The notes beneath the pieces are model-generated. The model made no database searches, was not told where the DNA came from, and worked only from the letters and a program-made list of their open reading frames with translations. A DNA stretch of 64,000 nucleotides from assembly GCA_949316495.1 (NCBI GenBank), contig OX439000.1, positions 11,972,834 through 12,036,833 on the forward strand, given 5' to 3'. The translations under genes and the position numbers were made by a program. This stretch comes from Amphiduros pacificus. Its lineage: Eukaryota > Annelida > Polychaeta > Phyllodocida > Hesionidae. Positions 36,120-55,556 of this stretch are shown one piece after another (positions within the stretch are counted from its first letter, which is position 1; every line of letters begins with the position of its first letter).

Positions 36120-37200
36120 ATAACAGCCCCCTTTTTGCCACCGCACTTTGAACTTGTTGTGACCTTGGATAAAGCTCAAGGTCATGACCGGCACAGGAGC
36201 AACTTCTTTTGTGAATGCCCTATTTTCATACAAAATACAGCAATATTGATATTACTTGGTAGATGTGATCTACAAATGAGGGGCTTGGATAAGTTTGATA
36301 TTGGGTGAACTTGGGCAATTTTCAAGGTCACAGGAATAGATTTTGAAAATCAGCTATTTGTGATATTGTGCAAAACACTACAAATAGCATTTATTCCCAC
36401 TACATTTATCTTGTACAATATTTTTATTCATAATAGAAAAATGAATGTTTTTATTTGATATTGTAAATCTAATCCTTTACAAATCGAAGAAGATTAAACC
36501 TTGATATGTGAATATTTGTAAATATCTGAGGGTAATTTATTTAGATGCACTTTTTGTGACCATGGGTCAAGGTCAAGACTAACACAAGAGCAACTTCACT
36601 TGTGAATCTTGTATTTTCAAGATTACAGCAATATCAATGACTTTTCAGATGTAATCTACCTATGAGGGGCTTGTATATGTTCGATACTGGGTGACCTTGG
36701 GCTATTTTCAAGGTCACAGAAGATAATTTTCAAAATCATCAAAATTTGATATTTGGCAAAACATGACACATCACATGTATAGACACCACATTTATTTTAC
36801 ACAATATGGTTACGTTTTTGTGACTAATTTATATAACTAGAAAACATGCAAAAGCTGATCTAGAAATTGATATTATGGATATGTAAAGTACATATAAATA
36901 TTATTTGTTCAGGTGGATTTTTATGGACTTTGGTCAAGGTAAAGACCAATATCAATGCAACTTGTCAAATGTGATTGAACTAGGGTTGGTTCATAGAAGT
37001 AAAGAATGTAACTTGTTCACAGTGATCTATTTAAAGGCTAAATAGGATTTTGACACATGGTGATATTTTCAAGGTCAAAGGAGCGAATTTCAAAGATCAC
37101 ATAATACCATATTTTACGAAATATCATGTATTTCCACTCCATGAATACAATATAATATGTTCATGATTGGAGAATGATTTATGTAACTAGGCTATATATT
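36120..37200. repeat. Three diverged tandem copies, ~375-395-bp unit, with TCAAGGTCA
   Basis: Landmarks ACCTTGG...CAAGGTCA(T/A)GAC, GAGCAACTTC and ATTTTCAAGGTCACAG recur near 36160/36325, 36560/36705 and 36935/37065. The unit is distinct from the array at 33.9 kb but carries the same half-site. Confidence 0.75.
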
Positions 37201-37394
37201 TGTAAGCACATTTTATTTTTGAAAAAAAGTCAAACATATGATATCAAATAATATCAGTTAAATCTATGCACACATGTTTTGGAAAGTGATACACTGGGCT
37301 GGGTATTGTAAAACATTTGCCTAAAATGCCAAATAGAAGAGGTATCTTTTTTGTAATATTAAGTTAACAAGTATTAAATATGGTGAGAATCGAG

Positions 37395-37742
37395 CCCGGG
37401 GAAGGGGGGGGGGGGGTACTCATGATTTTAACCGCGGAGGCTGGGATGGAACTGAAAACCCCAGAGCCTGATTTAGGGAAATATTCTATCATTATTGGTA
37501 CCCTGATTTAGGACTAGCTGAAATTTGGTACCCTGATTTAGGACTAGCTGAAATTTGATACCCTCATTTAGGGATGATGCAGAAGTAGTAGTTTTGGAAA
37601 AGGGGATTGTGATCCCTGTTTTAGGGAGAAATTTGAAAAACAGTACCCTGTTTTAGGGAAAATGATAAAATATCTTGACCCGTCTTAGGGAAAATATCAG
37701 CGAAAAGGACCCTATTTAGCCCAGCTTCCCCGGTAAGGCTGA

Positions 37743-37764
<22 letters not shown>
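37395..37764. mobile_element. MITE with 8-bp target duplication (hAT-like)
   Basis: 370 bp flanked by direct repeats GAATCGAG (37387-37394 and 37765-37772). The ends are inverted: CCCGGGG...GGGGTACTCATGAT on the left against CCCGGGGGGGCTACTCTCAT read inward from the right. The interior repeats CCCTGATTTAGGGA/ CCCTGTTTTAGGGA motifs. An 8-bp duplication fits the hAT superfamily. It lies in the last exon of the receptor gene on the other strand. Confidence 0.85.
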
Positions 37765-44069
<6,305 letters not shown>

Positions 44070-45219
44070 GATCTGCCGGCATCCATATATAAAGTGGAAG
44101 CACACAAAGATGTAACATGGAGGGATTAATGCATCTTAATGAATGTTGATGTTATTCTCCAGTGTATACCTAGGTTTCCTTATCCGCATTAATGCATGCA
44201 GCTTTACTGATAGTACTCAGGTGAAGGGATGATAAAATATATAGTTCTCTCTCAATATATACATTTGATCAAGCATAGATTCATGATAACTATTCCGATA
44301 TACGTTTGTTTTCAGTAATGGAATGCTCCAAACCTCCCCCACTCCACCACTTATCTAATGTGATTGCATGTCCCTTTGTTTGACAGTAGCACTGTTCCGA
44401 TCTAAAATTTGATGGAGTGTACTCGATAGGCGGATTTTTACATACAGGTTTCTATAGAAGAATAGCATAGATTATTAATGTAATTGTGGGGTCTATGTGT
44501 TTCAGTAGTATTTGCGTTTTAGTGCTCTGGAAATAATGTATATTCTGGTTGCACTTATTATTTTACATTAGTCGGTTATTGCAATAATATGATTGGCCCA
44601 CCATGTTGAACATAGGTTTAAATGATGTTACTCTCAACATGATATCCAGTTTATGCTTATATCATTTGAGTCTTAATTTCTGCCAATAGATATTCCTGAA
44701 AAGGTCGTACTCGACGTTTTATTTTTTCTTGCTATATAATCATTGTTCATTAATTATGTGTCTGAGTTATTCCCCTATGAAAGCAGTTTCCTCTCCTTTG
44801 CCACTAATCAGATAATGTGGGAAATGTAAGTACAGGTAGCTAGAAATGCTATAATGATCTTTATTTGATGAACAGCAATAGTTATAATAGCTTGAGACAC
44901 AACACTTGGTAAGACAATTAGCGCTATCCCCAGGTACAAGATGCGCACAGTTCACCTTTTGATGTGCACAATATTTGGTTGTTATACAAGTTATAGGAAT
45001 TTATGTGTAGGTAGTGGGCCACCACTGGCGTTTGGTTTTTAACAGCATGAACTGTCTGCAAACCAAATGATAAGTCTAGGTTTGATCTCAGCCATGTGTC
45101 TTATATAGTAATACTGTACATAAACTATAGGCATGGCAACTCATGGACCACATTTCTGTCAATCTACTCTTTCAAATTAAATAAAAAAGTTAGTTATATC
45201 ATAAAATCTAAAGGATATA
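44070..45219. other. Between receptor genes; promoter side of the intact subunit
   Basis: AT-rich with no exon recognised. Core promoter elements for the receptor gene (minus strand) should lie just above 44069, but no clear TATA or initiator stands out. Confidence 0.4.
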
Positions 45220-45640
45220 ATACATACAATGCTAAGATAGCAAAACATTTACAAACAATTGTCAACAAGAGATTGTCACATCCAACAGAGCACATGATTA
45301 AATAGTATTCTTTGGGACATTATTCATTTCAATAATTTCCTCAACGGGATAATAGACTGTTGTGATTTTTGTAGGAGTTCTTTTAGATTTGGGCAGACAC
45401 TTGAATCAGTCAATGTATGGATAGGATAGGTTTTGAAACATCAAATCTAAGGATTGGGTGGTACAGAACATAAATATCCACACTTTCTGGCCATGAAAGT
45501 AAAATTAACAACTTTATACGTGGATTAAAAATGATCTCATCCAAAGTTGTGATTTCAGCTTTCATCCCGAAAGGAGAATTGACATGGCATTGCTCAAACA
45601 ATTACTGCACTATCTTAACTTTTTAGATTCCCTATATTTA
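45220..45640. repeat. Duplicated block downstream of the receptor pseudogene (pair of 42830-43210)
   Basis: See the paired block. Here it lies about 360 bp past the pseudogene stop on the minus strand, its presumed original position. Confidence 0.7.
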
Positions 45641-45847
45641 ACAATTTACTTTGCTCGAAAGTTGACGTACATGTACCCTCCATAGCAGGTCTTCTCTCTA
45701 TCATATCAGTCCCTGTTACCAGGTGCGCACAGAATCAACCGCAAATCATCCGTATTTATAAAAATCTGGCTGTCACTGATTGGTAAAATAATATAAATAT
45801 ATTTGTCTTGTGTCAGCAGTTGTACTGATTGGTCAGTTTATGTGTCA

Positions 45848-46037
45848 GGCCCCTGATTAAAGTTTATGTCCTAATCATTGGTCAATTCAGATTTGATGAT
45901 ATTTTTATGAGCAAGGCAAGTATTTATAACTTGGGGAATTCCAAATTAAGAATGGTATCAAATATAGGGCAATGACTGCAGATGTGGTAATTGAATACTA
46001 AAACGACCACCCTATCATCAGAGATGAAAATATTATT
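45848..46037 (-). repeat. Receptor pseudogene 3' end, source copy of a 190-bp duplication
   Basis: It encodes the end of M4 (IIFSSLMIGWSF and stop) plus about 150 bp of 3' flank. It is about 95 percent identical to 47036-47226. Confidence 0.9.
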
Positions 46038-47035
46038 ATGACGATAAGAATGATTGCACCCAAAGTTATGACAAAGAATAATCTATCTAATATTCTAGCC
46101 ACATTCTGCCAATCTTGTGTGTTTCTTTCTATGTGTTGATCTATCTCATATTTCTTAAAGGAGTTCTTGACCAATGTTAAAATTTTACTTGGTAAGATCT
46201 GATCTGATTTCAAGTCTTGAGTTTCAAAATCTTTGAGTTGTGATTCAATCCGATTATTTCCGAAAGGTCGTACACGGCCTTGTGCATTAGACTCGTCAGT
46301 TACGCTGAAGCAAGGTATCCTCCCCAAGCCGTTGACAACTACAGCTTTGACCCATGATGGTACTTGTATTTGAGGAGTGTGGTGATAGGTGGAGAGGATC
46401 ACAATGGTCGTAATGAGTGAATATGTTGTTGCTGACATGCTTACTATAATAAACGTTGCTGTAAAAAAAACATGAATATATATAATGAATATTTTTTATA
46501 TAATAAATACCCGAATTATGCAATCAAGTTTATGAGGTCTTAATCCAGGAAATAGATGAGAGGCATATTTACATCATGCTGGAGTGCTGGTTCCGCTTCT
46601 CGGTGTGATATCGGAGATCATGAGAATAAGAATTGTGTAGGATAACAGCAGAGTGGTTCCCATGGAAACCTTCTCTCCAGACTCGCTGGGCAGCAGGAAT
46701 ACCATCGATGTCATCAGGGTCATAATTATACATGGAATAATTACCGTATTGATAAAATATCCCGGCAAACGTCTTATGGTGAGTGAGAATTGTATTAGAG
46801 GAATATGATAAATGTGTCCCTTATTTTCAGCACGGAGAGGTGTGTCGTCAACGAGACTTTTTTCAATCACCCACTCGCCATTAGGTGTGTAACTATTAAG
46901 GATTACCTCAGGGAAAGCTTTTGTGAAATTAATTCCTGAAGTACCATACATCCAACTAATGAAGCTTACATTGCAGGTTTGTGTGTCATATGGAAAGAAA
47001 GTCAAGTCAACAGGACAATAGGTTTGCCATTTAAA

Positions 47036-47226
47036 TCAGACCCCTGATTACAGTTTATGTCCTAATGTTGGTCAATTAAGATTTGATGCTATTTTTATGA
47101 GCAAGGCAAGTGTCTATAACTTGGGGAATTCCAAATTAAGAATGGTATTAAATATAGGGCAATGACTGCAGATGTGGTAATTGAATACTAAAACGACCAC
47201 CCTATCATCAGAGATGAAAATATTAT
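47036..47226 (-). repeat. 190-bp copy of the receptor 3' end inserted in its own exon 5
   Basis: It matches 45848-46037 with about nine differences. On the minus strand the ligand-binding exon runs straight into IIFSSLMIGWSF and a stop, then 3' flank, then the exon resumes at FKWQTYCPVD. It looks like an unequal-recombination scar between tandem copies. Confidence 0.88.
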
Positions 47227-48025
47227 CCAAAATACACTGCCATCTGATAGAATTTCGACCCGAAATTTGGTATCAAGAGATATGTCATGGCCCTGTAATA
47301 CACTGAAAAAACAGACTTGAGAATCTATTTATATGAGACCATTTTGAACGTCATGAAATGTACTTAGTTTAATTACATCATGAACATTATTCACAATTGA
47401 TTATTTTAGATACAACTCTTATTCTCATCAAATGCCTTTTTGACCAATCTGATTCATTGAAATAATCTATTCAATTTCAAGCAATTCACCTATTGTAGAG
47501 GGCGATTTCCGGGATCCATATCTCATCAGCATTGACAATGATTCTGTTTATTCCACCATATTCCCATGGATTCCATCTCAGTAATTCGTCTGTCCATTGC
47601 TAAAATCAAAAGGATATAAATCCTTTCATCGGTTTGTGTTAAACAGAATGCGTTATGAGGTGAGTTAAGTAAATGTATTACACAATTAATATTGACTCAA
47701 AATATCCACTGTATAGTGTGGGCAAATAATATTGATAGATATGTTTTTTATTCCTAGATTAGGACCTGTTGTAGCATTTCGGCTCTTCATAAACTAGGAA
47801 TACATTACATTACACCAGGCCTAATTGGCTTTCTAAACAGTAATCTGCTTTAATATACCGCATATGCCCTTTTATGTAAAAAATTTCTAAAAGAATTCTT
47901 AACCTCATTCTAACTTCAGAATTCCTCACTCTTAAGTTGTTGGAGACATTTTGTTTTACTAATATGAGAAAATACTGCTATCCTATATTGAGAATGGACA
48001 TTCCGATTTTTCCAGATTTATTTAC

Positions 48026-48067
48026 TGCATTGATCCACCCAAATGATGTCAGAATCTGATCTTTTTT
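48026..48067 (-). repeat. Partial tandem duplicate of receptor exon 3
   Basis: Repeats ATCAGATTCTGACATCATTT and GGGTGGATCAATGCA plus a gtaaat donor, 55 bp after the full 45-nt exon. The first six bases of the exon (AATGAA) are replaced by an A-run. Confidence 0.85.
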
Positions 48068-48979
48068 TAGGTATACTTACTGCGTTGATCCACCCAAATG
48101 ATGTCAGAATCTGATCTTTTTCATTCTGAAATAAATCAACATCTAGAGACAGGTTTCGGTCGAATTTGTAATCTGTTGTAATTCATTTCACAACAGAAAC
48201 ATTCAATCATCTTTTAGAATCAAAACACTGTGCGCTGGTCTTCACCTTACGATCAATATTTATTCAGTTGTGAGGATTATACAATTTTATCCAATGACCG
48301 GTAACGATAATGATAGTCAACGATCAGTTTCTCACTTCGACTTTAGTTTTATTGCGCTGATGGGCACATTATGATCAGGTTTAATGATACATAACAATCA
48401 GATCTTACACAGGCTTTATTAAATGTTGAGTATCAGATTGAAAAAGATCAAATATATATCTGAAAAGAAACTCTAATAAGTGATAATAAATAACAACGGT
48501 GTTTTTAACATAGTGGGTGCATTGATATTTCACTGGTCATATTTATGGACTAAGGCAATAGGAAATATTATCTGGGCGGTTATCTTTTCTCTTCTGTTTT
48601 ACACTTTAGCAATATATGGGTGGTGATTAAATATGCATACCATACTTTCAATCCGCCCCAGAAAAAACCGGATATGTACTTGTACAATTTGGTGTGGGTC
48701 TATGGTAGGCTTTGAAGTCTTGCTGTAGTTGGATAGAAGGTCTTTGTGCAGAATGTATTCTTTCGATGGGATGGCTGTTTTTGGAACAGAAAGTCTTAGT
48801 TATCAAAAGTAATATTTTTTAATGATTATTTCAGGGTAACTCAATAACCACATGAAAATCATTTGAAAATGAGGAAACTCGTTCGAAAATGGATATGTAT
48901 TTAAAGTACTTACTCACCACACAAACAACCTGTTAAGTCCCAAAACCAACACCTTGGATCTCCTCTTAGACGGGAGCAT

Positions 48980-50960
48980 TTCCCGACTTCTCAAAGAAAT
49001 ATTGCATATGAGACTAAGTAATGTGGTTGTATATCGCAGCTTGTGACGGACTGGTGAGCCTGGTCACACTCATACCGTGCACACTCAGCCATATATTATA
49101 ATATATTCTTCCGGTATATAAAATAGGATATTCATCTTGCAGCAAATGTAAACAAAATTTGAATTGTGATTTGCATTATCATCGATAGGAAGAGCACATG
49201 TCTTCAGATCCATAGCAATGTCAATAAAGGACACTCTATCGTATAATATATGCTCAACAATAGTTGGATAGCTTTTATTCCAGCATGGTGCTAGGTGATA
49301 TTCGCTTGACATTAAATAGGGCCATGTATTCTTGAAGCATTATGTTAGATGGTTAATAACAATGTTGGGTTATTTTTTATTATTATTATTTAATTATAAA
49401 CTCATGGCAGATAATTTCATGTTTATCGTATTTAGAGGTGAATAGAACAGAAGGGATACCTTTCTTAAATTGATTTTCATAAAATCATTTGTATTTTAAA
49501 AGATAGAGCAGATTAATTATTGCACATTTCAGAAAGTCAGATTTATGTACTGGATCCGACTCTGAAGATTCGTGTATGAATAATCTCAATAATTTATATC
49601 ATTAAATATCATTTCAGTACCATTCACCTCCGTATCAATATATTTATAGATATGGCTACATTGTACAACTGTATGTACATGTCAAGCATGTAGGCATAAT
49701 ACTAGTATATGTAAATGTAATCTGTCTTGTATATAATCTCTCTTATATTTTATTTATTCAAAGATCCTATTTTAGCTTTCTGAATGAATTGATATATATT
49801 TAAACTTCAAAATATTAGATTGGGAAGATTAATTATAAGGTTGGGGAAGATAAGGTAGCACTGACGGCAGTGAGACGGATCCACCTGCTCCTGTCTTCCA
49901 CTGAAATTATCAATACGTCACAGGTCCATTACTCTATATATTAATATATTTATCAAATAATATGAATATGCATGACCTCATTTTCAACAGCTCAGTATTA
50001 TTTCTTTCTTTTTTTTGTCAGAAGTACAATATGGCAAGTCTATGACTTGGACAATGGTTCATGTATATTATTCCATTATAATATTATCCAGTTCCCTAAC
50101 CATTTTAAATTTAGATAAGGAGAGATATTTATGCATTGACAGATATTTCATCCAGCTATGACATCTTTATGAGAGTGACCAACAAAAACAACAAGTTTTG
50201 GCGACTGACCATTTATAATAAATTTATTATCAATATTTTACCAAACGTATTCTATTCATCAGTGTTTGTCACTGCTGGGTCCACATAGTATGCCTTGTAA
50301 AACTGCGCATGCATGTTAGGACAGTTGAGTACATGAATAAGGTTGACAGAGTGAGGTCACTCTTCTTTAGCAGTGTCAATCATACCTTCAGGTGATGAGG
50401 ATGTGGTAGCATCTTGAGACTAACTACGCAGTGTTCTGCATGATACTGAGTATTGATGTGGTAGTTTTATTTTATTTTATTTTATTTTATTTTTCACTCA
50501 AACATCGGCCCGCAGCTCATGGCAGATCATGGCAGATGGCGATAACAGAACAAACTATTGTTTTCCTGTGTTGTAGTATATGTATCTTATATTATCTTGT
50601 GAAACTTGTGTCTAGCCTATTCCGTCTACCATTATCATATTGGAACACGCTGAACTTCAAGATCATAATAGGTTTCCACCAGATGGCAGTGCCATATCTC
50701 AGTGAGCAGATGGCAGCAGTGGGCAACCGACGCTGCTGGATAACGTGGTAATCAATATGCACTCTGCTGCCAGCATATTACCTCTCATGACCTCAGCATA
50801 GTTGACCGAGTAAATAGCTGCCCAACACAAAAGCAACCCAACGGCGTCCCCATAGAATGTAGGTCAACCAGTTTTATCCAAGAGTAGACCTACATTGCTC
50901 TAAATCTAGCAACCAAAGCTTGTGACATATGATTAGAAAATTAACGTGGGTCTTAAATGG
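48980..50960. other. Intergenic between receptor cluster and bZIP gene
   Basis: AT-rich, with no exon supported. Frames near 49085 (-) and 50431 (+) look noncoding; the latter is seeded by a (TTTTA)n run at 50465-50490. Confidence 0.45.
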
Positions 50961-52662
50961 CACGTGCTATGTGATGGTGAAGCAATTAATGGAGGCGATG
51001 TGCCGCATTATATAATGTGTTACCTCAGAGATGCGCGCGCATGTTAGGTCAAGTTATGCTAGAGCCCGGTGAGGACATGATGGGAGGTTGACCTGGCTAG
51101 AAAATTACACTACCATCATGGTGAGTACAAAATATATAGGTATTTTTACTTTGTATGATAAATATTATCGGGGTGTATGTATAAACTGAGGCGGAAGAGT
51201 TGTAACAGGCGCACTGCTGGTATGGAGGCCATCTTGTGTGGTGATGAAATATTGTACAACATGACATAACCAAGGTCAGCTTTAATGCTTCGCTTAGCCT
51301 ACCACGTGATAAGCTTGTAACCAATTACTCAATGGCTGACCCTCATTGCGTAATTCCAAAGTGAATCATAAGTAATAGAATGTTAGAGCCCATCCACATC
51401 CTGCTTGCTTCCATTAAGTCGTACATATCTGTGTTGCTAGCATCAGGGAACAGTCAGTCAGGTGAGCTCATTCTCCTTGTATTTCATCATTCATATTTCC
51501 CTTCTGCAAGATGGAGTTGCTAAGTTTGAGGGCAGCGAGGCTACGGTGGCTGGTCCAGTCACAATGATTTTATTCCAATATATACTACATGCTCAGTCTT
51601 GGTAGAGAACAAGAAAGAGATCCGATAATAATGGGTGCGAGTTGAAGTGGACTGCAACCATATTGTGTAAGCGGAATTTGAGGTTATTTTCAGGGGGGGG
51701 GGGGTTGAGGGGGGTGTTTGTTATGAAACATGACACACGAGCCGGGTGAAACAGGGTGTTTTCTGAACGGATTGAAATACTAGTTCGGTGTTAGAAACAT
51801 CATCTTTGTCCTGTGTTAGGAGATGGAAATATTTAAACATTTCAAGATATATTAATAACATTTTACCCAAGTTTCAGATTGGTCTGTGCTTTCAATCTAG
51901 CTGATAACAAATGTTATTCTGTGAAAGTTGAAAATGTGCTATCGTGACTTGTTGACTTTATGACTTGGTGAGATGTTTGGAATTGTACATTTGTACACAT
52001 GTATGTACAAAGGTGTGTGTTCAGCCCAGGTGATAAACCAATTTCCTGATAACCTAGATACAGCAGGATCTATGACATAACTGTAAGCAATTGTTTGTCG
52101 GCTGACACCACACTTGTTGCCGGGCACTTGTTGCGGTAAAAAAAGTAAGAAACAAAAATCCGAGTAAGTGAGATCAGTGGCTATAAATACGGACGGATGT
52201 CAGCATGTCGCGTGACGTCATACACGTACAAATTAGTTTCGCGTAAAATAATAGTATCGTACATCATTGATTATCTTCAAATTCAGTAGATATACCGTAT
52301 AACGACTAAATGATAAGGTTGATAAAAATCTTAAGTTATTTAAATCGGTTAACATTGATTTGTTATCAGCGTTCATAATTCCATTGCATAAATCAAATGG
52401 CCTCCACCGTTTCGTCAGGGTCGACTAGCTGCTGTACTTTATTATTCTTTTGCAATCACGTTGGGAATGATATATATAAAGCAAAAACAGCTGTCGTTTA
52501 TTGGTCATTTCTTTATGAAGATAAAGTTATGTTATTTGCCCCAATGTGAGTTTGACAACTTGATGTTTCTGAAAGGTCGAGAAGGCCACACATATATAAT
52601 AATACTATTACATCAGAGTGTTTGTCATAGAGAGTTATTTGTCCCATATTTGTACCTGACAT
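50961..52662. other. Intergenic, distal upstream of the bZIP gene
   Basis: E-boxes CACGTG at 50961 and 51303 and a full CRE TGACGTCA at 52213-52220. GGGAACAGTCAGTCAG followed by gtgagc (about 51447-51468) could be the end of a noncoding first exon, but this is weak. Confidence 0.4.
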
Positions 52663-53956
52663 CACGTGGAGCAGTGGCACGTGTCTTCTTATTACGAACC
52701 AAACCTAATTACAACAACACGTTCTTCATTACCGTACACTTTGTGTGTTGATTACATAATAACAAATCTAAACAAAAAGGTATTTGGATTTTAATGTTTT
52801 GCCTTGGTCAGATAGGGGATTCTCCGAGAACGATAGCCTTGTGGACTGAAATGTGTATTGGTGTATCCTGGTAGAGTAAGACAACGGCTCTCACCAAATC
52901 GCGTAAATACTCAATAGTACTTTACTGTAAATACTGTACAAAACTTGATGAATGACATTATTCTGGGACTCTATTAATGTAAATCAGAAACTGATATCAA
53001 GAGTGTCTGCAGTCAATAATCTTGTAGAGCACTTTTTATATTTAGACATGAGATATATAAGGGGATAGTTAGATAATATATCTGGAGTCAACAATCTTGT
53101 AGATCATTTTTTATGGATAAATCTTACCTGTATTTAGCATCTAGAAAGTAGGTTCTTCAAATTACACCCAAGATATCGATCAAATGTACTTAAAATCATA
53201 TTGCGTGAATTCAGTTTTAAATTGAAGAAAGTCAACTTCTGCGATTAAACGATTTATCTGACGCTTTTTTAAAAAAGGAATACGCATTATTTTTTTTATT
53301 TTTAATTAATAATTATTGTTTGTGACAGTATCACGTGACACATTATGATTGTTATACAATGTTTTAATGCTGGTGTTTACTCGTATATAAGGTTGAGGAT
53401 AAGAGTTACATAAATCATCGATGTTGGCGTTGGTCGGTACAACCTGTTACACGTGTTATTGTAGACAGGGAATGGAGATAATCTTATCTTGTTTCGTATA
53501 TCTGAGGGACACCACTTGATCAATAATCAGGCACAAGAGTTATTGTTTGATGTCTCCTACTAAATACAGCTGATATATATTATCTCACGTGAGGCAGTCT
53601 TCAGTCATATGAACCAACCGCATTTTGTCAAGGGAGTTTCTTTAATTGTCATGGAAGTCATATATAAATGTACTTAATGGCTTCTTTTCTGCGTTGAAGT
53701 TCATGATGATTACCACGATTTACGAATTCCGGATTTCTAAGAAGGTTGAGTTTCTTTCATAAATCAAAAAAAGTACGAGCGTTATGCAATTATGTTATGT
53801 AGAAGATCAAGGCCAAACGCCTGAGCCCAAACCACGTGGTCCTATTCAGGACGCTGATTGGACGCGATCTGGGACATTATTGCACTTGTGAAGTCAATAC
53901 TTCAGGATCCTACATAACATATTACATAGGTGTACAGGTGAGACGGGAGACACGTG
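52663..53956. promoter_or_regulatory. Cluster of seven perfect CACGTG E-boxes upstream of the bZIP gene
   Basis: CACGTG occurs at 52663, 52678, 53332, 53450, 53586, 53833 and 53951. The first two are a close pair with a 9-bp spacer, and the last five fall within 625 bp. E-boxes of this type bind bHLH-PAS clock factors (CLOCK/CYCLE) among others. In Drosophila vrille, a relative of the gene downstream, such sites drive cyclic transcription. The regulatory role is inferred from density and position. Confidence 0.45.
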
Positions 53957-53960
53957 ACTG

Positions 53961-54059
53961 CTAGGTCGGCTGAGTTGAGGGTTTGGCTCTGACACACTCA
54001 TCTATGAGCTTACAGGAATCAGTCACATCGCTCTCATCACCGCATCCTAACAACTCAAA
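53961..54059 (-). other. Candidate terminal exon of an unplaced minus-strand gene
   Basis: A strong acceptor (CTGTGTTTTCAG) opens a 33-codon phase-0 frame with peptide FELLGCGDESDVTDSCKL... ending CVRAKPSTQPT and a stop. Composition is protein-like, but no upstream partner exon was found, so chance is possible. Confidence 0.25.
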
Positions 54060-54295
54060 CTGAAAACACAGGTTAGTCAACGCGCTCGGTCTGGAATCAT
54101 TTCTATTCTTCGATATACGATGCAATATCTGGATTGTGGTCAATAGCACGAGTGAGTTACACCAATTGCATCAGGCAATATTAGGAGGGAAGTTGTACTT
54201 TTTCAAATCTTAATCAAATCTCCACGGATCCTATTATATTGAGGAAGGTGATGTCAGACATGTTACTATTGATGCGGGAGATAACATAGGTAGTA

Positions 54296-55215
54296 TGCTG
54301 GAGATATTGTTGGTGAGGGTATGCCATTGATGGAGATGTCAAAGGTATATCATCTTTGATGTAGGATATATTGTTGTTGAGGGTATGCCATTGATGGAGG
54401 AGGTGTCAAAGGTATATCATCTTTGATGTAGGAGATATTGTTGTTGAGGGTTTGTCATTGATGGAGGAGATGTCAAAGGTATATCATCTTTGATGTAGGA
54501 TATATTGTTGTTGATGGTATGCCATTGATGGAGGAGGCGTTAAAGGTATATCATCTTTGATGTAGGAGATATTGTTGTTGAGGGTATGTCATTGATAGAG
54601 ATGTCAAAGGTATATCATCTTTGATGTAGGAGATATTGTTGTTGAGGGTATGCCATTGATGGAGGAGATGTCAAAGGTATATCATCTTTGATGTAGGATA
54701 TATTGTTGTTGAGGGTATGCCATTGATGGAGGAGATGTCAAAGGTATATCATCTTTGATGTAGGAGATATTGTTGTTGAGGGTATGTCATTGATGGAGGA
54801 GGTGTCAAAGGTATACCGTCTTTGATGTAGGAGATATTGTTGTTGAGGGTATGCCATTGATGGAGGAGATGTCAAAGGTATATCATCTTTGATGTAGGAG
54901 ATATTGTTGTTGAGGGTATGCCATTGATGGAGGAGATGTCAAAGGTATATCATCTTTGATGTAGGAGATATTGTTGTTGAGGGTATGTCATTGATGGAGG
55001 AGGTGTCAAAGGTATATCATCTTTGATGTAGGAGATATTGTTGTTGATGGTATGTCATTGATGGAGGAGGCGTTAAAGTTATGTCGTCTTTGAAGTAGGA
55101 GATATTTTTGTTGAGGGTATGCCATTGATAGAGATGTCAAAGGTATACCGTCTTTGATGAATGAGATATTGTTGTTGAGGGTATGTCATTGATGGAGGAG
55201 GTGTTAAAGGTGTGT
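54296..55215. repeat. Minisatellite, 67-bp unit
   Basis: About 13-14 copies built from GATATTGTTGTTGAGGGTAT, GCCATTGATGGAGGAGATGT and CAAAGGTATATCATCTTTGA blocks. Occasional shorter units lack GGAGGA. Confidence 0.93.
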
Positions 55216-55556
55216 GTGTTTTAATGATTGAAAAAGATTATGATTGAAAAAAATAGGAAAGTTACACAACAAATAAGTTCTTGTAGATAAATGCTCCCTC
55301 CATTTTATCTGCAGTTGTCTAAACTCCTTCGTGCTCTTAAGTCAACAATTTCTGTTTATGATAAACGTGGTTGAAATATTTATCGTTATTTATTCCAAAT
55401 ACCTATTACGATGCCAAGCATGGGGCATGACCATGTCAGCATAGAAATGATACCGTGTGCATTCGCCCGTTCTCACTGACAATCAAGTTGCAACCCGCCT
55501 TATTTTAGGGTCATGGTGTGTGTTCGCAAAGCATGAAATAAATACATACTGTGAGT

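Larger units (their letters stand above)
45998..48979 (-). pseudogene. Nicotinic receptor subunit pseudogene, tandem sister of the intact gene
   Basis: Exons matching the intact gene can be placed at 48775-48641, 48125-48081 (45 nt), 47599-47490 (110 nt), 47302-46573 and 46458-45998, plus a candidate signal exon at 48979-48918. Hallmarks are clear: [65 protein letters not shown], and TWQNVARILDR-like DWQNVARILDR before M4. Several lesions argue against function. Exon 2 has one extra base near 48710 (after NYSKDFK, before PTIDPH). A second partial exon 3 follows the first. A 190-bp copy of its own 3' end interrupts exon 5 between GSVFW and FKWQTYC. A TGA stands where the sister gene has the penultimate Leu codon of exon 5, and the signal exon joins in the wrong phase. 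The rest is well conserved, so decay is recent. A truncated ligand-binding-domain product remains conceivable. Confidence 0.8.
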
